DNA of 64,000 nucleotides from Hericium rajendrae (lineage: Eukaryota; Basidiomycota; Agaricomycetes; Russulales; Hericiaceae): contig CM065883.1 of NCBI GenBank assembly GCA_033439255.1, positions 2,790,001 through 2,854,000 on the forward strand. Reading direction: 5' to 3'. The position numbers and the translations under genes were made by a program. Below the pieces are notes generated by a model that saw only the letters and a list, made by a program, of their open reading frames with translations, had not been told where the DNA came from and made no database searches. Position 1 is the first letter of the stretch. Each line of letters opens with the position of its first letter. This document shows, in pieces, positions 1 through 12,239 of the stretch.

Positions 1-1116
1 GACCTTGGATGTCTTTTGGCCTTTCCGAGGCACAGGACTTGAATGTTCTCGTTGAAGGTCATTCGGTCCCAGAACATCGCGAAGTCTGGCACGGTAGTCT
101 TCAGCATGTGTATCCAGGTCTCTTCCTACAGAGATTCTATGAAAGCGCCAGATAAATGGAACATCAGGGACAATGGGTTCCCATCGGCAGTCTTTGATGA
201 CGGATGAATCCCACGAGCATTGAACAGGGTCGAAAACATCAACGATGTCAGTGGGCTTGATGTCGAACAGCCTCGCTAAGACAGGAATGTGATAGAGAAT
301 GTTGAACGTTTGGGATTTGGGCCACGATAACCGTTTCACTATCGGAGAGTGATTATCCTGCGGCACAAATGTCAGCTTCAACCCCATGCCACCTTGCAGG
401 AGGTGACGAACCTGTGCGAAGAACACACTCAGAATGCTATGCTTTCCTCCATCACCCTCAGTCTGCCCCTCATGATCACCCATATACATCGTCGGAGATG
501 ATCCAATCATCCACTGAGGGTCGAATATATTGCGGCGCAAAGGAGGCTCCGTGATGGCCTCCCGGCGAGCCCCTGGAGTAACCTTTTGATCCCTTGCACG
601 CCGTGGAGGTGAAGAGTCCCAGCGATTACCAGCCTGTGGCAATGTTCGATGATCGCTTGCACGTCGTAGAGGCGAAGAGTCAGAGTGATTTCCAACCTGT
701 AGCAATGCTCGGCGCTCATATCTCCCACGTCTTCCAGAATCATTAGGCCGACCCGAACGCTGATGCTTGACAACCACTGCAGCCTCCTTCGACAAATCAG
801 CTTGCTCTGCTCGTGCGCGTCGGAAACGTGCAATGAGCGCCAACTTTTCTGGAGACAGCGGTTCAGTAATTGCTTTCCATCCTGTCGCACAAGTCTCTCT
901 TTCACGGCACTAAAGGGTGGTCAGTATCAGATTTCGGTCCAATCTCCAGTGACGACATACAACGTAGTACCAACGCCCAACATTGTCATCCTCGGTCTGG
1001 TACTGAAGTCCTGAGGCCCGTAGACCATGGCGGCAGACTAGAGCGATAGGTCGAGGGCAAGGTCCTGCTAGCTTCTCGACGAATGCTTTGAGTTCGGGAT
1101 CCGCTTTGGGTGACAT
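1..1116 (-). CDS. GRF-type zinc-finger protein, C-terminus cut by window edge (copy 1)
   Basis: Same gene as the complete copy at 53,741-55,030. The ATG is at 1116; exon 1 is 961-1116, a 51-bp intron is 910-960, and exon 2 runs off the left edge. Exon 1 and the start of exon 2 encode C28-x-H30, then GRWYYV and C53, C58, a pattern like the GRF zinc finger (C-x-C/H, GR-[FY]-Y-x-C, C). GRF fingers bind single-stranded nucleic acid in other proteins, so a DNA-handling role in the element is plausible but inferred. The rest is Arg/Ser-rich and has no domain I recognise. Confidence 0.7.
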
Positions 1117-1411
1117 GATAGCGGGTGCGCAGGAGGAAGGGTCGGGGGGGAAGAGTGCCCGCGGGTGGAAAGAAGTGATACTATATACCCCTAGACAACA
1201 GACGGTCAAAGCGTGGTCAACAAGGCCACAAAACCATTTACAACAATAGCGTGGCCCTGTCCGGCAGCCACACGCCAACTATCCACCAGTCATAACCACC
1301 CGGTGCACACGCATTGTTACTATTTACAATACAGTGAGACATACCCAAATTTATCATCTAGTGCAATATGCTCCACGTAGAATCTTGCTAAGATGGCCAC
1401 CGAATAGTAAT

Positions 1412-2160
1412 TTATCTCCGGGAACGCTTCACTCTGCCTGCTTTCTTGCCCTTGGGCTCCAGCTCATTTTCCTGGGCAGCACCCTTCGCCACTTTCACCG
1501 CCTTCGCCACTTTCGCCACTTTCGCCACTTTCGCCCCCTTCGACGCCTTCTCTGTGTTCGCTTTCTTAGCACGTTTGGACACCGGAGGCTGGTCCTCACT
1601 ATTGTCCGCCTTTCGCTTCCTGAAGTTTAAAGAAAAAGAAGAATAAGAACATGAATCTCAAATGTGAAGGAGATGTAGCTGACCTGAGTCGTGAAGCAGG
1701 AACATCCGTCGCTGGTTTGATATTCGTAGACTTACTATCAGCAGCCGGTCGCTTCCTAAAGTTGAAGTGAATATGAAAATGAAGATATCGAATGTCAAGG
1801 AGACCCAACTTACCTGAGTCGCGAAGAAGGTGGAGCATCCATGATCGGTTCGATATGCGCAGAATGTGCTTGGATGCGCCCCGACCGCCGCCGTTCACTG
1901 CTTGCGTTTGGCACAATTCTTGTTCCGGGTCGGCGTCCAGAACTGCGTGATGATCCTGTGCCCTCGATAGCGTCGTTCTGAGATGAGCGCAGCTGCTTGA
2001 TCAGTCGCGACGGGATATCTGCTTGTGCGGAAGCACCATCATCATCGCATTCGATTGAGGCCTCGCCTTGCACCTCCTGATCCTCCTCGTCATCGTAGTT
2101 CTCCTCAACCTTCTTGTCGCCTTCGCCCCCATCCTCGTCCTTATCTTCGTCCTTCTCGAT

Positions 2161-2192
<32 letters not shown>

Positions 2193-3797
2193 TCTCAGTC
2201 TCGCCCTCGTCCTTCTCGACTTCCTCCTCATGGCTAACGTGCGGTTCTTCATCTTCATCGTCTTCCTCTTCGTTCGCACCGCGTCCGGGGCCATCGGTAA
2301 TCACGTTACTCCCTGATCCTACAGCAGCATCATCATCATCATCTGAGATGTCCACGATGCGACGAGGCGTGCATCGAAGCCTACGTGATGGAGAAGGTTG
2401 CGCATCTGATTCGTCATCGGAACCTTGTGACAGCTCTGTCGGATGGCGAGGAAAAGGGAGACGTGAACGGCTGGTGGCAGATGCTTGCGATTTTCGCGAG
2501 ACAGACTGGATAGTCTTTGCCTTTCCCTTGCTCTGCCTCGGAGTCACGAACATCTGTGCTTGAGAACGAACAGGAGTGCTGAAAGTGGGCTGGGAGTGCA
2601 AAGGAGACGCAGGAGCGTCCTTTCTGGGAGAAACGGTTTGTGATCGTGCCCTAGAGGCTGCAGGCGAAGGGAAGATATCCTCCAAGTGAGATTTGAACGT
2701 CTCGGAGAGGAAAACCTTGGGAGATTGAAGCGCGTCGACAAGAGGTGCTAGGACGGATCCATCAGGTCCGAAGGCATCGCTATCAGAACCAGATCAGAGC
2801 AAAGATGGGCGTGGCATAACAGAATACATACACAGTCATTTGCAATATTCCCTGGTCATTTCGAAACCCTACAACAGAGCACATCACCACTTTACATTTC
2901 TCGCTCCAGCCTCGACCGTGATGTCGAATGGTATAATTCAAATTTCGTAGTTGTCTAGATAGGAGAGTAATTAGATGCACGAAAGCATAAATGATTGTGG
3001 CAACTTACTCGCTACGTTCGAGCTCTGACTTCGACGTGCCTTCGATCTCCGCCGCAACAATCTGGGCTGCCTTCTTCTCCTCCTTCTTTTCGTGAAATTC
3101 CGCCTTCGCAGTCGCGGCACGGCCCTTCCAAAGGCGTAGAGTCTCCGGGTCCTTCAGCATCTCAGTGAGCTCCTCATTGATACGGGTCTGGATACTCTTG
3201 CCGTCCTTGGGACCTTCTCGACGAATCGCCGCCAAACGTTCTTGAACCTTTGGGTCTTTCTGCATGAGGTCTCGCGCGCTGGGAGCGCGATTATTGCCAA
3301 GATCGGCCACCTTGAGTGCGAGGGGCTTTGGCTTGGAAGCTCTGGATGAACTGCCGCCCTTCCCTTCCACAATGTTCTTGGTGTGGTTGGCGAGCCATTT
3401 GCGAAGACGCTGAAAAACATGTGAGCGTAGAGTCAAAACACAACGAACCAATACGTACGGAATCAAGATGTTCCATCCTTTGCTCCAGCTCTTCTTCACT
3501 CTCCAAGGATGTGTCCTTTTTGGTCCTCCGGGTGGCGGGAAACTCGGAGCGGAAGTCTGCGATCAAGTCATTTCTCCACTTCGTGAGGGTGCCACCTTGT
3601 TTGGCGGTCGCGTAGCCCTCAGCAACTCGTTCGTGAAGCCAAGTATATTCCTCGTTCGTCGTCCAACGCTCGTTCGGCATAGCTTGAGAACCAGTGGCAG
3701 GAGCAGAGACTCGTTGGAAGGAAGGTTGGGCGGACGGAAGGTAAGACTCACTGCGACACGGGAAGGCTTTTAAGTCTGGCAATTGTGGTCGTGGCAC
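1412..3797 (-). CDS. KDZ-linked acidic 'partner' protein (copy 1)
   Basis: Six exons: 3459-3797, 3009-3409, 2832-2954, 1814-2779, 1684-1755, 1412-1619. All junctions are GT..AG and in phase, giving 702 aa. The N-terminus has RWTTNEEYTWLHERV and RLRKWLANHTKN, resembling MWTTKPQLAYLNTYLPEY and RIKEWFNNKC in the gene at 34,268-36,828 of the second KDZ unit, so I read them as one family. The middle is Ser/Arg-rich, then a long Glu/Asp/Lys tract; the C-terminus is a Lys/Ala/Val repeat (KVAKVAKVAK) ending in basic residues. A downstream start (MPNERW) is possible. The domain layout suggests a nuclear DNA- or chromatin-binding protein; function is inference. Confidence 0.7.
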
Positions 3798-3846
3798 CAG
3801 GTGTTAATACAGCTGCAAAGCGTAGTCACATACTTGGAGGTATCGA

Positions 3847-3930
3847 GACGGGTCCAAGTCGGTCAAAGCTAAGGTCCACATCGTCGCATTGCGACGGGCC
3901 CACGTCGGTCAAAGCTAAGGTCCATATCAC
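3847..3930. repeat. Tandem duplication, 46-bp period
   Basis: Two copies of a unit containing GTCGGTCAAAGCTAAGGTCC, at about 3,847 and 3,893, differing at a few bases. Also present in copy 2 at +53,914. Confidence 0.8.
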
Positions 3931-3972
3931 CGCAGTGGCGAGAGTGAGACAAACAATGCAGGCCACAGCATC

Positions 3973-4170
3973 CTAACGATGCACCGTTCAACGCACTACG
4001 CGTGGAGTCGATTGGTGCAGCGTCGCTGCGTAAAGAGCGGGTCAGACATGCTGACGAGATAGTGTGGTAGGGGAAGATGGATAAGTATGACATGGGTACG
4101 CCGATTTTGAGACCCTAACGACGCACCGCCCGACGCACTACACGTGGAGTCGATTGGTGCGACGCCGCGG
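3973..4170. repeat. Direct repeat pair (about 57 bp) with spacer
   Basis: 3,973-4,030 and 4,115-4,170 share CCTAACGA-GCACCG...CGCACTAC-CGTGGAGTCGATTGGTGC. One of the two differences seen between the KDZ copies (4,142, A here, G in copy 2) lies in the second unit. Confidence 0.75.
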
Positions 4171-5143
4171 CCATGAGCAATCCTATAAAGAAGAAAAAAA
4201 CACGGGGCCGACAGGCGTATAGACAGCAAAAGAAATTAAACCATTGAAGGTAAAACTCATCTGTACCCGCCCTCGCAGCCACGCATGCTCGTCGAAGTAG
4301 ACTTCCTGTTGACACAGCAGCCGGCTGTGTTCTTGTCGCGCCGGTGATGCCGAAGGTGTGGAAAGTGTGCGCGTCGATGTCGTACGAGCCTTCGATGGGA
4401 GCGGAAGATAATGATGTAGGCTGGATTGTTGGATGAGCTTCTATACTGCGAAAGACATAGGAATCTTACCTACTGTCCTTCCCAACCGTACTCCTCGTTG
4501 TCCACCGCAGGTGCTGTGACGCTCGCGCTTCACTTTCCCTGCCTGCGAGAAATGGCCCGGCCGACCCGAATTTCCAGCGATTTGGGCTGGATGAGTGTCC
4601 TTGACTGGTAAAGTGTTGCTATGTGACTTGAGAGATTCAGAAGAATTGAGAGCACTTACGATGTTATGACGCGTCGTTTGTCCAGCCATCCTCGATGACC
4701 GGGACTGTTGATTTGGGCGTGGACTGGTGATCGTTTTTGAGGACAGCAAGGGGTAATTGGAGATGGAGACAAAGGTCATAGAAAAACAGGAGAGAAGGGG
4801 CTAGGAAGGTGAGTACTTGAGTACTTAGTGTCTGAGTTTGAGTGCGTCGAACATTGAACCGTAAGCGCTGAGCGCCTCCGCGGCGCATTATGTCATCATC
4901 GAGCCGCTCAAGCAGTCGCCGCCGCCTTCGTGTTCGTACTCGTACTCTCTCCTCGAATCTCCTCCGCTTTCACCTCCTTCCCTGTTTTCCTCACTGTGCC
5001 ATTGCCTCTAGCTTCGTTAGGCTCTATACCATTTCGCTCGACTATTTCTTTCAATTTGGTGAGTAATACTGTATATCTTGGAGATCCACTGATTGCAGGC
5101 TTTAGGTCTCGCCGTTATTCTGTACCCCCTCTCCATTCCACGT

Positions 5144-5298
5144 CGCCTTCTATCAGGTATCGTGTGCAGGGAACGAGCTTCACACGCTGTGCGCTCAGAC
5201 CCTGCATACACCACCTTCAATTCCTCAGTCTCCATCTCGCCTTCTATCAGGCTTAAAACATAAGGAACGAGCTTCATGCGTAGTGCGCTCAGACCTTA
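5144..5298. repeat. Direct repeat in 5' leader region
   Basis: Two units of about 60 bp (5,144-5,204 and 5,239-5,298) share CGCCTTCTATCAGG, GGAACGAGCTTCA and GTGCGCTCAGACC. They lie upstream of the 5,436 start codon. Confidence 0.7.
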
Positions 5299-5435
5299 TC
5301 TCCACGGACACTCGCCTCTCCGCACCTCTACTAAGTCTCTACTGTAGGGTTCGACCCACATACACGAGGTAAACATATATGCTTAGATATATAGTAATAT
5401 CACTCATCAAATTATTGACATGTCAGAAAACCATC

Positions 5436-7424
5436 ATGGCTGGTGCCCCACGCCCTTTCGATATGCCGTATGCATGCTGGGCTCTTGGATGGGGGGAACA
5501 GGAGATGGTCGTAGCAGCACACACGACCTACATTCCTCAACTGCCAGATGATGAAAAGGCTCTGGTTCGCAGCGATGGCTTGTGGGGACCACACGACTGG
5601 GTCCGCTTTCCACAGCCCTTCGATTATCAGTATCCATACCTGGCTTGGATACGTTTACCTACTAGAGAATCCTCATCCTCCATCCTGTATCGTTTACCTA
5701 CACGGTCCGATGTGTCTCCGCATCCAGTTTATCCCCCGCGCCTTGTGTTGTCCTCTGAGTGGATCGAAGGTTTCCACAAAGAGCGGGACATCCTTCTAAG
5801 CGAGGCTCAACAGTGTCTTTCTCAGATCATCAACTTCCCTCCATTTCGACATGTCTGTTTCCCATCCACCGCACCTCGCCATATTGCATCGGCCTTAATT
5901 CGACTCAAGGATACTCCGTGCTTCTGGCGAGACATCGTCGAGGGTGTTCGAGCCGTTCAGCGTCACCTGCTCGAACTTCAAGCGTTCTGCGACTGGTTTA
6001 GGTCCAGTGCTTTAGAACAGCGTATAGTAATGCCCAGGCTTACTCGTGGCAGCATTACCACGGACCCTCGTGTGTACCAGATGCTCGAATCCAATCATAT
6101 CGCCGCATTCCTTCGCCTTCCTGTCTCCCACTACCACCCGCTCCGATCCGGCGATCAAAAGGGCCTCCTGCGCTTGGTAGACTGGTGCAACTTTGTCGGT
6201 GCCGACTTCAAGGAATGGCGGGATCAGGGAGTACTAGCGGGATCAGTCGAAGATCACACCAAAGACCTCTGGTATTATCCGCCCTCCCCAGCCAATGATC
6301 CCCTATTCGAGAGAGCGGCGCGAGGCTATGCCCGGCGTCGTGATAGTAAACATCTTACGCAAAGAGCTTTGGGAATGCAAATGCGCCGAGATCAAGATCG
6401 TAAGTAGTGCTCTGCTTCATATACACATCTTTCTTACGAAGAGATACTAGTCGCCCATGAACGCAACGTTATCAATGCGTCACGGCCCAAACACACTCAA
6501 AATAGCCGACGTGTTCAAAACTCAGTCGCTCCTCCGGATTGGGTGCCGAACATCATTGAGACTTGGCATCAATGCGTTGCGAACACTGCCCCTATCTTCA
6601 CGGACCAGAACCTGACCCGCGGCTGGCCGTACCATCTACCGCCGATCCATCTATTTTGGGGTCCAGCAGAAGAGAAGGCACGCGAAACTTTCTTCTACCA
6701 TTGGTTCTGTTTGGCACGGGTATGGGATTTTCGACGTGTCATCTACCGCAATCTCGCCTTTTCGCCGTCCGAATGGCGATCGTTTTTAGGTGACGCTCAC
6801 TGGAAGCGTCAATGGCCTAAAGACCGGCAATACCAGCCGGACAATTTCTGGGCCTATGGCTCCGACTCTTTCTTTGGCTCTTTGTCTTCGAACATCACAA
6901 CTATGAATATCATTAATCGTCGACTTTCTTGTGGCTGCAAAGCCAGTCCTAATGTATCTTACGATCCCGCCAACCGTGCAATCATCCTCTACAAGCTCAA
7001 CATGGCACATATCTTTTGGGAATTCGAACATCACGACGAGCTTCAAATCTCAGCGGAAGATTGGGACGAGGATCGGCGTAGCGGGCGGGCAGAGCAACGG
7101 AGAAAGGTTTGGCCACATGGCCCGAACTACGGCGACATTGAGATTGGTTATGAGTATGGTTGTCAAAAGCAGGACTGGCGCGATAGGATGCTGTGGTTTG
7201 AAGACCTTAGAAAGATCATGTCGTCATGGAAAGGTTTTCCTGCCATTCTGAATTTCTCTCTTATCTGTTTGAACCGAGACGACTATATGGATCGTGAGTT
7301 GAAGTTGATTACATTCTACCAGGACTCTTTCGTTTCTGTACATGGTCTTCTCCCCTCCCTTCCCATGCAGAGAGTGGTTGAACGTCCCCCGACATGTATG
7401 CATAACGCTCTGTATACTTTCTAG
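5436..7424 (+). CDS. Unrecognised KDZ passenger protein, 645 aa (copy 1)
   Basis: Exon 1 is 5436-6399, a 51-bp intron (GTAAGT..CTAG) is 6400-6450, and exon 2 is 6451-7424; the phases agree. The ATG at 5436 (context CATCATGGC) fits better than the in-frame ATG at 5379. The protein is rich in Trp, Tyr and His (WALGWGEQEM, FWGPAEEKARETFFYHWF) and has no signal peptide, transmembrane helix or catalytic motif I can name. It sits between the partner gene and the transposase on the transposase strand and is unchanged in copy 2, so it is probably element-borne rather than host. A GTGAG at 7,294 could start a further intron that would shorten the C-terminus. Confidence 0.65.
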
Positions 7425-7751
7425 ATCGGCTTGTTTGCATTGTTCTCTTTCTTTGCTTTTCGATTACTCAGAAACAAAGCGCGTTCATTGTTATTAATAC
7501 CCGAGCGCACGTTTCATCTCGCATTGACAAAGAACTCTACAGGTAATGGCAAAACACGTAACGAGACCCGGCCACAATAGCAGGCTACTTGCCACTCGGC
7601 CCTGCCATTGGCAATCGCAGTGACGCAAATTGTTTTACTTGGTTGACGTGTTCCCCACACTCTTTAGTCCGAGTTCTCCCTCCTGGCAGCTCGCTAACAC
7701 CTGCCCTTCGTGCTTTCTTTTACAGGTCGATTCGCGCATATCTGCTTCACC
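7425..7751. other. Spacer and presumed promoter/leader of the KDZ transposase
   Basis: No ORF of note. A pyrimidine-rich acceptor (CTTTCTTTTACAG) at about 7,713-7,727 just upstream of the start suggests a 5'-UTR intron. Confidence 0.4.
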
Positions 7752-10700
7752 ATGGGCAAGAAGCGAAAAGCTGCAGAGCCACTGCCAACGCCTATTGCTC
7801 TGTCGACCGGTATCTTAATAGGTGGAGTCGGTGCAAACGGGTCAGCCAGAAAGAGTCACTTTCACGAGGAACCGAGCCCCAGGAAGAAACGTGTTTTAGA
7901 AGTGCCACCGCCCTTGGCTAATGAACGAGACCAAGACAGTTCGATGGGGATAGTGGAGGACGACTTTATTCCAACGCCGGGGGAGAAGTCTGCAAGTGGC
8001 ACGGTGCGTATCTTGCTCTGTCTTTCTGACAACTCGCGCTAACCATTAAACAGAAATCTATGAGTGAGGCGACAGACGAATTCCTCAATAACTGGGCCCA
8101 AAAGTACCTCCAGATTCTTCACAGTCGATATCACCATGCCGACGCTGGGAAGACATGTTCTCAATGCCTAGGCGAAGATGCGCTCTATCGATGCACGGAG
8201 TGTTTTTACGCACATATGTTCTGCTCGAAATGCATTGTTGAAGCCCATCGCCAAGACCCTTTCCACGTTATCGAGCGTTGGTCGGGTTCGTATTTCGAGA
8301 AGGCTACCCTCAGTAGCCTCGACTTGGTGATCTACCTGGGTCATAATGGTCTTCGATGTAGCTCTTCTAGACGAGCTCTGGTGGAGATCATGTGTGTTCA
8401 TACTACTGGCATCCAGAACTGCAAGTTCGAATTCTGTGGCTGCAACCATCTGGACACGTATGAGCCTCTTGAGCGGCCCTGTCAACTTCTACGGGCTGGC
8501 CTTTGGCCCGCTTCCTTCAAACATCCTCGCACTGTCTTCACGCTCCATCTCCTCCGTCATTTCCACCATCTCTCTGTACGGGCAAAAGTCACTGCGTACG
8601 ACTTCTCTGCTGTTTTACAGCGCCTGACCAACAATGCATTCCAAGGCGACGTTCCGGTACGTTTTCTTGTCATACACACATTCCCTTACTAAGACCGTCA
8701 TAGGATCGTTATAGGCAACTTTTGTGTGCCTCTCGCTATTTCGATTTCCTTCAAGCATTGAAGTGGAACGGTCGCAACGCGAGTGAGCCGCTCGAACCTG
8801 GTTGTTTAGTGCCGCCGTGTCCAAGCTGCCCATTAATCGGCATCAATATGGACCCCGATTGGGAAAAAACCCCTGCAGACTCCATGTAAGCCTTGATTGT
8901 CTGTAGAACAATCTTGATGACTCACGACACCTCTAGGTACTTACATGCGCTTCGTTATGCGAAGGACGGCAATTTCTCAAGTAGTCTGCACGATAAGCCT
9001 ATGGACCCCAACGACCGCCCTTTAACACATGGTGCCGCCTTCTTTGCCAATGAAACTGATTATCAAAATTGGCTCGAAGAGTGCCCTCAGAATGCGAAGA
9101 CTGAGGTATGTCATTATATCATCGATTCCTGCACTAGTCATTAACCTGACTGGAGCCAGACGTCAACGTGTAGTTCCTTCAAAGCGTTGACCAATCAGTA
9201 TTCGGGTAAGATCGTGTCAGGAATCTTGGCGCTTGGATGCGCGCGATCCGGCATGATTATGGCGAATGGGGTGGTTGATCTCCCGAAAGGCGAGCGGTCA
9301 GTGTCTTCCTGGACGTGTTCAAGCACAGTAGCTTACTATCTGGATCATAAGGTACTGCAGCGTAGACTTTGCAAAAGTCTCCGCAACGCGCCAATTTATC
9401 TCACTCCTCCTTTGGTATGAGTACTACGACATCGTGTGTCAGTACATGATCAACTTCGACAAGCGCATGCTGGATTTCCCTGGTGCTCCGGTATTTCCGA
9501 AGACCCATCATTTGATTGGTTCCTATCATCTACCGGGGCACACCAAGCCTGAATGCAAGACAAAACACAATGGTCACTTCGTCCCCAGGACGGGCCATAC
9601 GGATGGCGAGGACCTGGAGCGCCTGTGGTCGGTCCAGAATGCAATCGCAAGAAGCACGCGGGAGATGGGAGCCGGGCATCGACATGATGCTTTGAACGGG
9701 CATATGTCTGACTATAATATGCAGAAAATATTCAAAGAAGGCGAGTCTCCACAATCCCTTTATCGCACGCGATGGATTGCTGACGACTATTTTTGGCCTT
9801 CAGCGTCACTAATTGCGAAGCGTTTCAAGCGAGTTCACGATAGGCTTGACACAGACCAATCAGACCTTGCAGACATGGAAACATCACTCGCGGAACGTGA
9901 CGCCCCGTTGCAAGATTGGCTCGAGCAGGAGCAAGCATGGTTGCGAAAAGTCAACGATCCGCATTGGAGGCGAGAAGAGATTACGAACCCGTATGAGCTG
10001 ATGGAGGACAAAGGTACTGTGTACTCCGTAATCACCAAGAAGAGTACTTATATACCGCAGCGCCGACACAGAAGCAAGCACTAGCAGAGCTCAATAGAGA
10101 GAACGAGCGACATCGCACCACAAATGGAATGACTTTGGAACCCAGCCATCGTCTAGGGCGGATGGTGAAGTTTGCAATGGATATTGAACACAAGCAGTGT
10201 GTGTCGTATTACGTCCCAACACCAAGAAGCTAACGTGTTCCAACAGAGGAAGGATTCATGTGCAAGTTCGAGAGTACGAAACGAAGAACTCGGATACGGT
10301 CTACAACGAGCTCGAACTTCTGCGTGAGCGATTAGCTAATGATCTAGAAGAATGGGAGGCTGCGTATGCAGAATCTCTAGGTCTCATTGTTGAGGACTTG
10401 AAAACCCTCCATGATTTTGCTACCGCTGCATGGCCCCCGATGCCATCGGAGCAGCGTTGCAATCCCGAGGACGTCTCCCTACCGCTTCCCTCACAGTATC
10501 CCCCGGCTGTCCGTCGCTGTGCACAATTTACTAAGGCCATAAAGGCAGAGCATCTGCTCCGTGAAGGCCATGCAAATGATCTTATTCGGGATATCAAAAA
10601 AAGTTCTGCTATGCGCGGATTCCTCTGGCGATCAACCAAAGACACTACTGGGCAAAACAGCAAGACTCGTAATGGTCAAATTATATCTAGCGTGTCATCC

Positions 10701-11332
10701 CGACTTGAAGCTCTTCGGCAAGAATATGAACGCACTCGATCGATATTGATGATCCTCGGCTCTGACAGTCACAATTACAAGCCTCTTCGCCCAGCGGACT
10801 GCTATGCGCCGACCGTGTATCACGGCGCTCGTGCAAAGAGTAGGAAAAAGGGAAACGGCCAAGCGAGTGAAGGATCATGGATTTGGCAGATGGGGTCGTA
10901 TCGTGGTTCCACAACAGATGCAGCCGCGGATGAGTGGCTGATGGAATGTGAGCCATAATGGGAACTCGTGACGAAATGATGCTGACATAGATATTTGGTA
11001 GATGAAAGAGTGCATTGGTTCAGACAACACGCTGCGGTCGCACGATCTCAAGAGCAGAAGAATCTGCTCGACGTAGAGATGCGATGGACGCAGCGGACGT
11101 TTCGTACATGGCACCGCCAGTGGAAAGCGAAAGCGGACGTTGTACTTTCCAGTAGTGGCCTGGGGGATAAGGGGCAAGGGAGCTATGCCGCAAAGTACGT
11201 GTAATGACGTTTCGAGTATTCTAGTGCTGACTAAATGGCTACAGGCAAGCCAATATGTGGAGGAGACTCTTTAATGAGGCGCAATTGGTGTTTCCAGAGG
11301 AGCAAAGACTAGTGTTTGACGGGGACGATTAG
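7752..11332 (+). CDS. KDZ-type transposase, apparently intact (copy 1)
   Basis: Ten exons: 7752-8003, 8054-8656, 8704-8885, 8937-9105, 9160-9296, 9352-10013, 10061-10196, 10247-10947, 11002-11194, 11245-11332. Introns are 47-55 nt and all phases join, giving 1,040 aa without a stop. A basic N-terminus is followed by a CxC2-like cysteine cluster (about residues 119-150: CSQC, CTEC, CSKC, then H). Next come LGHNG and AYDF motifs, CPSCP, a GERY box created by the fifth splice, YDIVCQY, FPKTHH, YHLPGH, and HTDGEDLERLWSVQN with STREMG. The C-terminal part carries the RLEALRQEYERTRSIL and SWIW stretch seen in KDZ proteins. The family is a DDE/RNase H-like transposase of fungal Kyakuja-Dileera-Zisupton elements. 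The intact frame suggests an autonomous element. Confidence 0.9.
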
Positions 11333-11706
11333 CTTATGTAGTCGATTATGCAGAGTAGCAAAAAGTGAGTTGTTTTTGCGAGTCCGCAGTGTGCTGTTCT
11401 CGCATTCGCACAGCATTGTTTTGTTTACATCCAACAAGTACATTGCTCGTCGCGTCTGCTCGTCGCGTTCGTTCATTGCATCTTTCTCGCGGCTACTGAT
11501 CGCGTCTTTCTTTGTCGCGTCGACTCGTCGCGTTCACTCGTCGTGTCTGCCTCACGCCTGCTCATTGCGTTGGCTCGTTGTGTCTTCCTCGCGCCTGCTC
11601 GTCGTGTTCGCTTCTTGTATTCTCGCGTTTCTCGCATCCTCGTGTCTCCACATCGCGTCCTACACCCCACAGCCATATCTTCCTACTACACCCTCCATTA
11701 AACCTC

Positions 11707-12238
11707 ATGTCTTGCTTCAACCTCGCTCTCAACGCGATAATCGCATTCCTAGCCGCTCTACCCCACTGCATAACACAATGCCATGTCGACGACAACGACA
11801 ACGAGCATGTCCGACAAGTCATACGAGACGGGGAAGATGGGATCGACAAGATGACGATCCCTATGATAGTGTGAGTGACATCTGTTTCACGTTACTGTAG
11901 CTATGATAGTAATTCTGCCCAGGGTAACGCCGCCAGGTGGTGACCCTACTTTGTGCGTCGAACGTGCCACGGCGCGAGCAAATGCCCCGCCGTCACGCAT
12001 TCCGGTCCCAAAGGGCGGGTTGACGTCGGCGAAGAGGGCGCGACACGTCTTGCAGGCGACGATACTTGCACGGGAGGGAGTGGAAGAAGCGGTGGCCGAA
12101 ACACTGGTAGCTATGGAAGATGAACAAGCCTATCAGCAGGAAATCATCGCGAACACCATTGCCGGTATAATGGAGTCCATGCGCGACGATTTGGATGATT
12201 TGGATGAGAGCGAGGAAGGGAGTGCTCCGAGTGCATAA
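11707..12238 (+). CDS. Small KDZ passenger ORF, 159 aa, one intron
   Basis: ATG at 11,707; exon 1 is 11707-11870, a 52-nt intron (GTGAGT..GCCCAG) is 11871-11922, and exon 2 is 11923-12238; the phases agree. The C-terminal part is helical and acidic (VEEAVAETLVAMEDEQAYQQEI, then DDLDDLDESEE). The 10-mer CTATGATAGT occurs at the donor and again 30 nt into the intron, so an alternative splice is possible. I do not recognise the protein. It sits between the transposase and the element's right end. Confidence 0.45.
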
Positions 12239-12239
12239 A

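Larger units (their letters stand above)
3798..5435. other. Non-coding spacer between divergent genes of KDZ copy 1
   Basis: Holds two sets of short repeats and the presumed divergent promoters. A 5' leader for the downstream plus-strand gene is suggested by a GTGAGT...TTGCAG intron-like segment near 5,059-5,100. Minus-strand ORFs at 4,115-4,779 do not join into a convincing gene: splicing the ATG at 4,689 through the visible intron gives only a 34-codon peptide. Confidence 0.5.

Noticed and set aside
2001-2563. Ser-, Arg- and Leu-rich ORFs opposite or overlapping the acidic tract of the partner gene (also 55,915-56,477)
   Set aside because: Frame shadows of a GAG/GAC-type repeat coding Glu/Asp on the minus strand.
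4441-4779. 112-codon minus-strand ORF in the KDZ spacer
   Set aside because: The only good start/intron combination leads to a stop after 34 codons; no motif; identical in copy 2, so no evolutionary test is possible here.
5348-5358. GGGTTCGACCC, resembling a tRNA T-arm/B box
   Set aside because: No A box, acceptor stem or anticodon arm can be built upstream.
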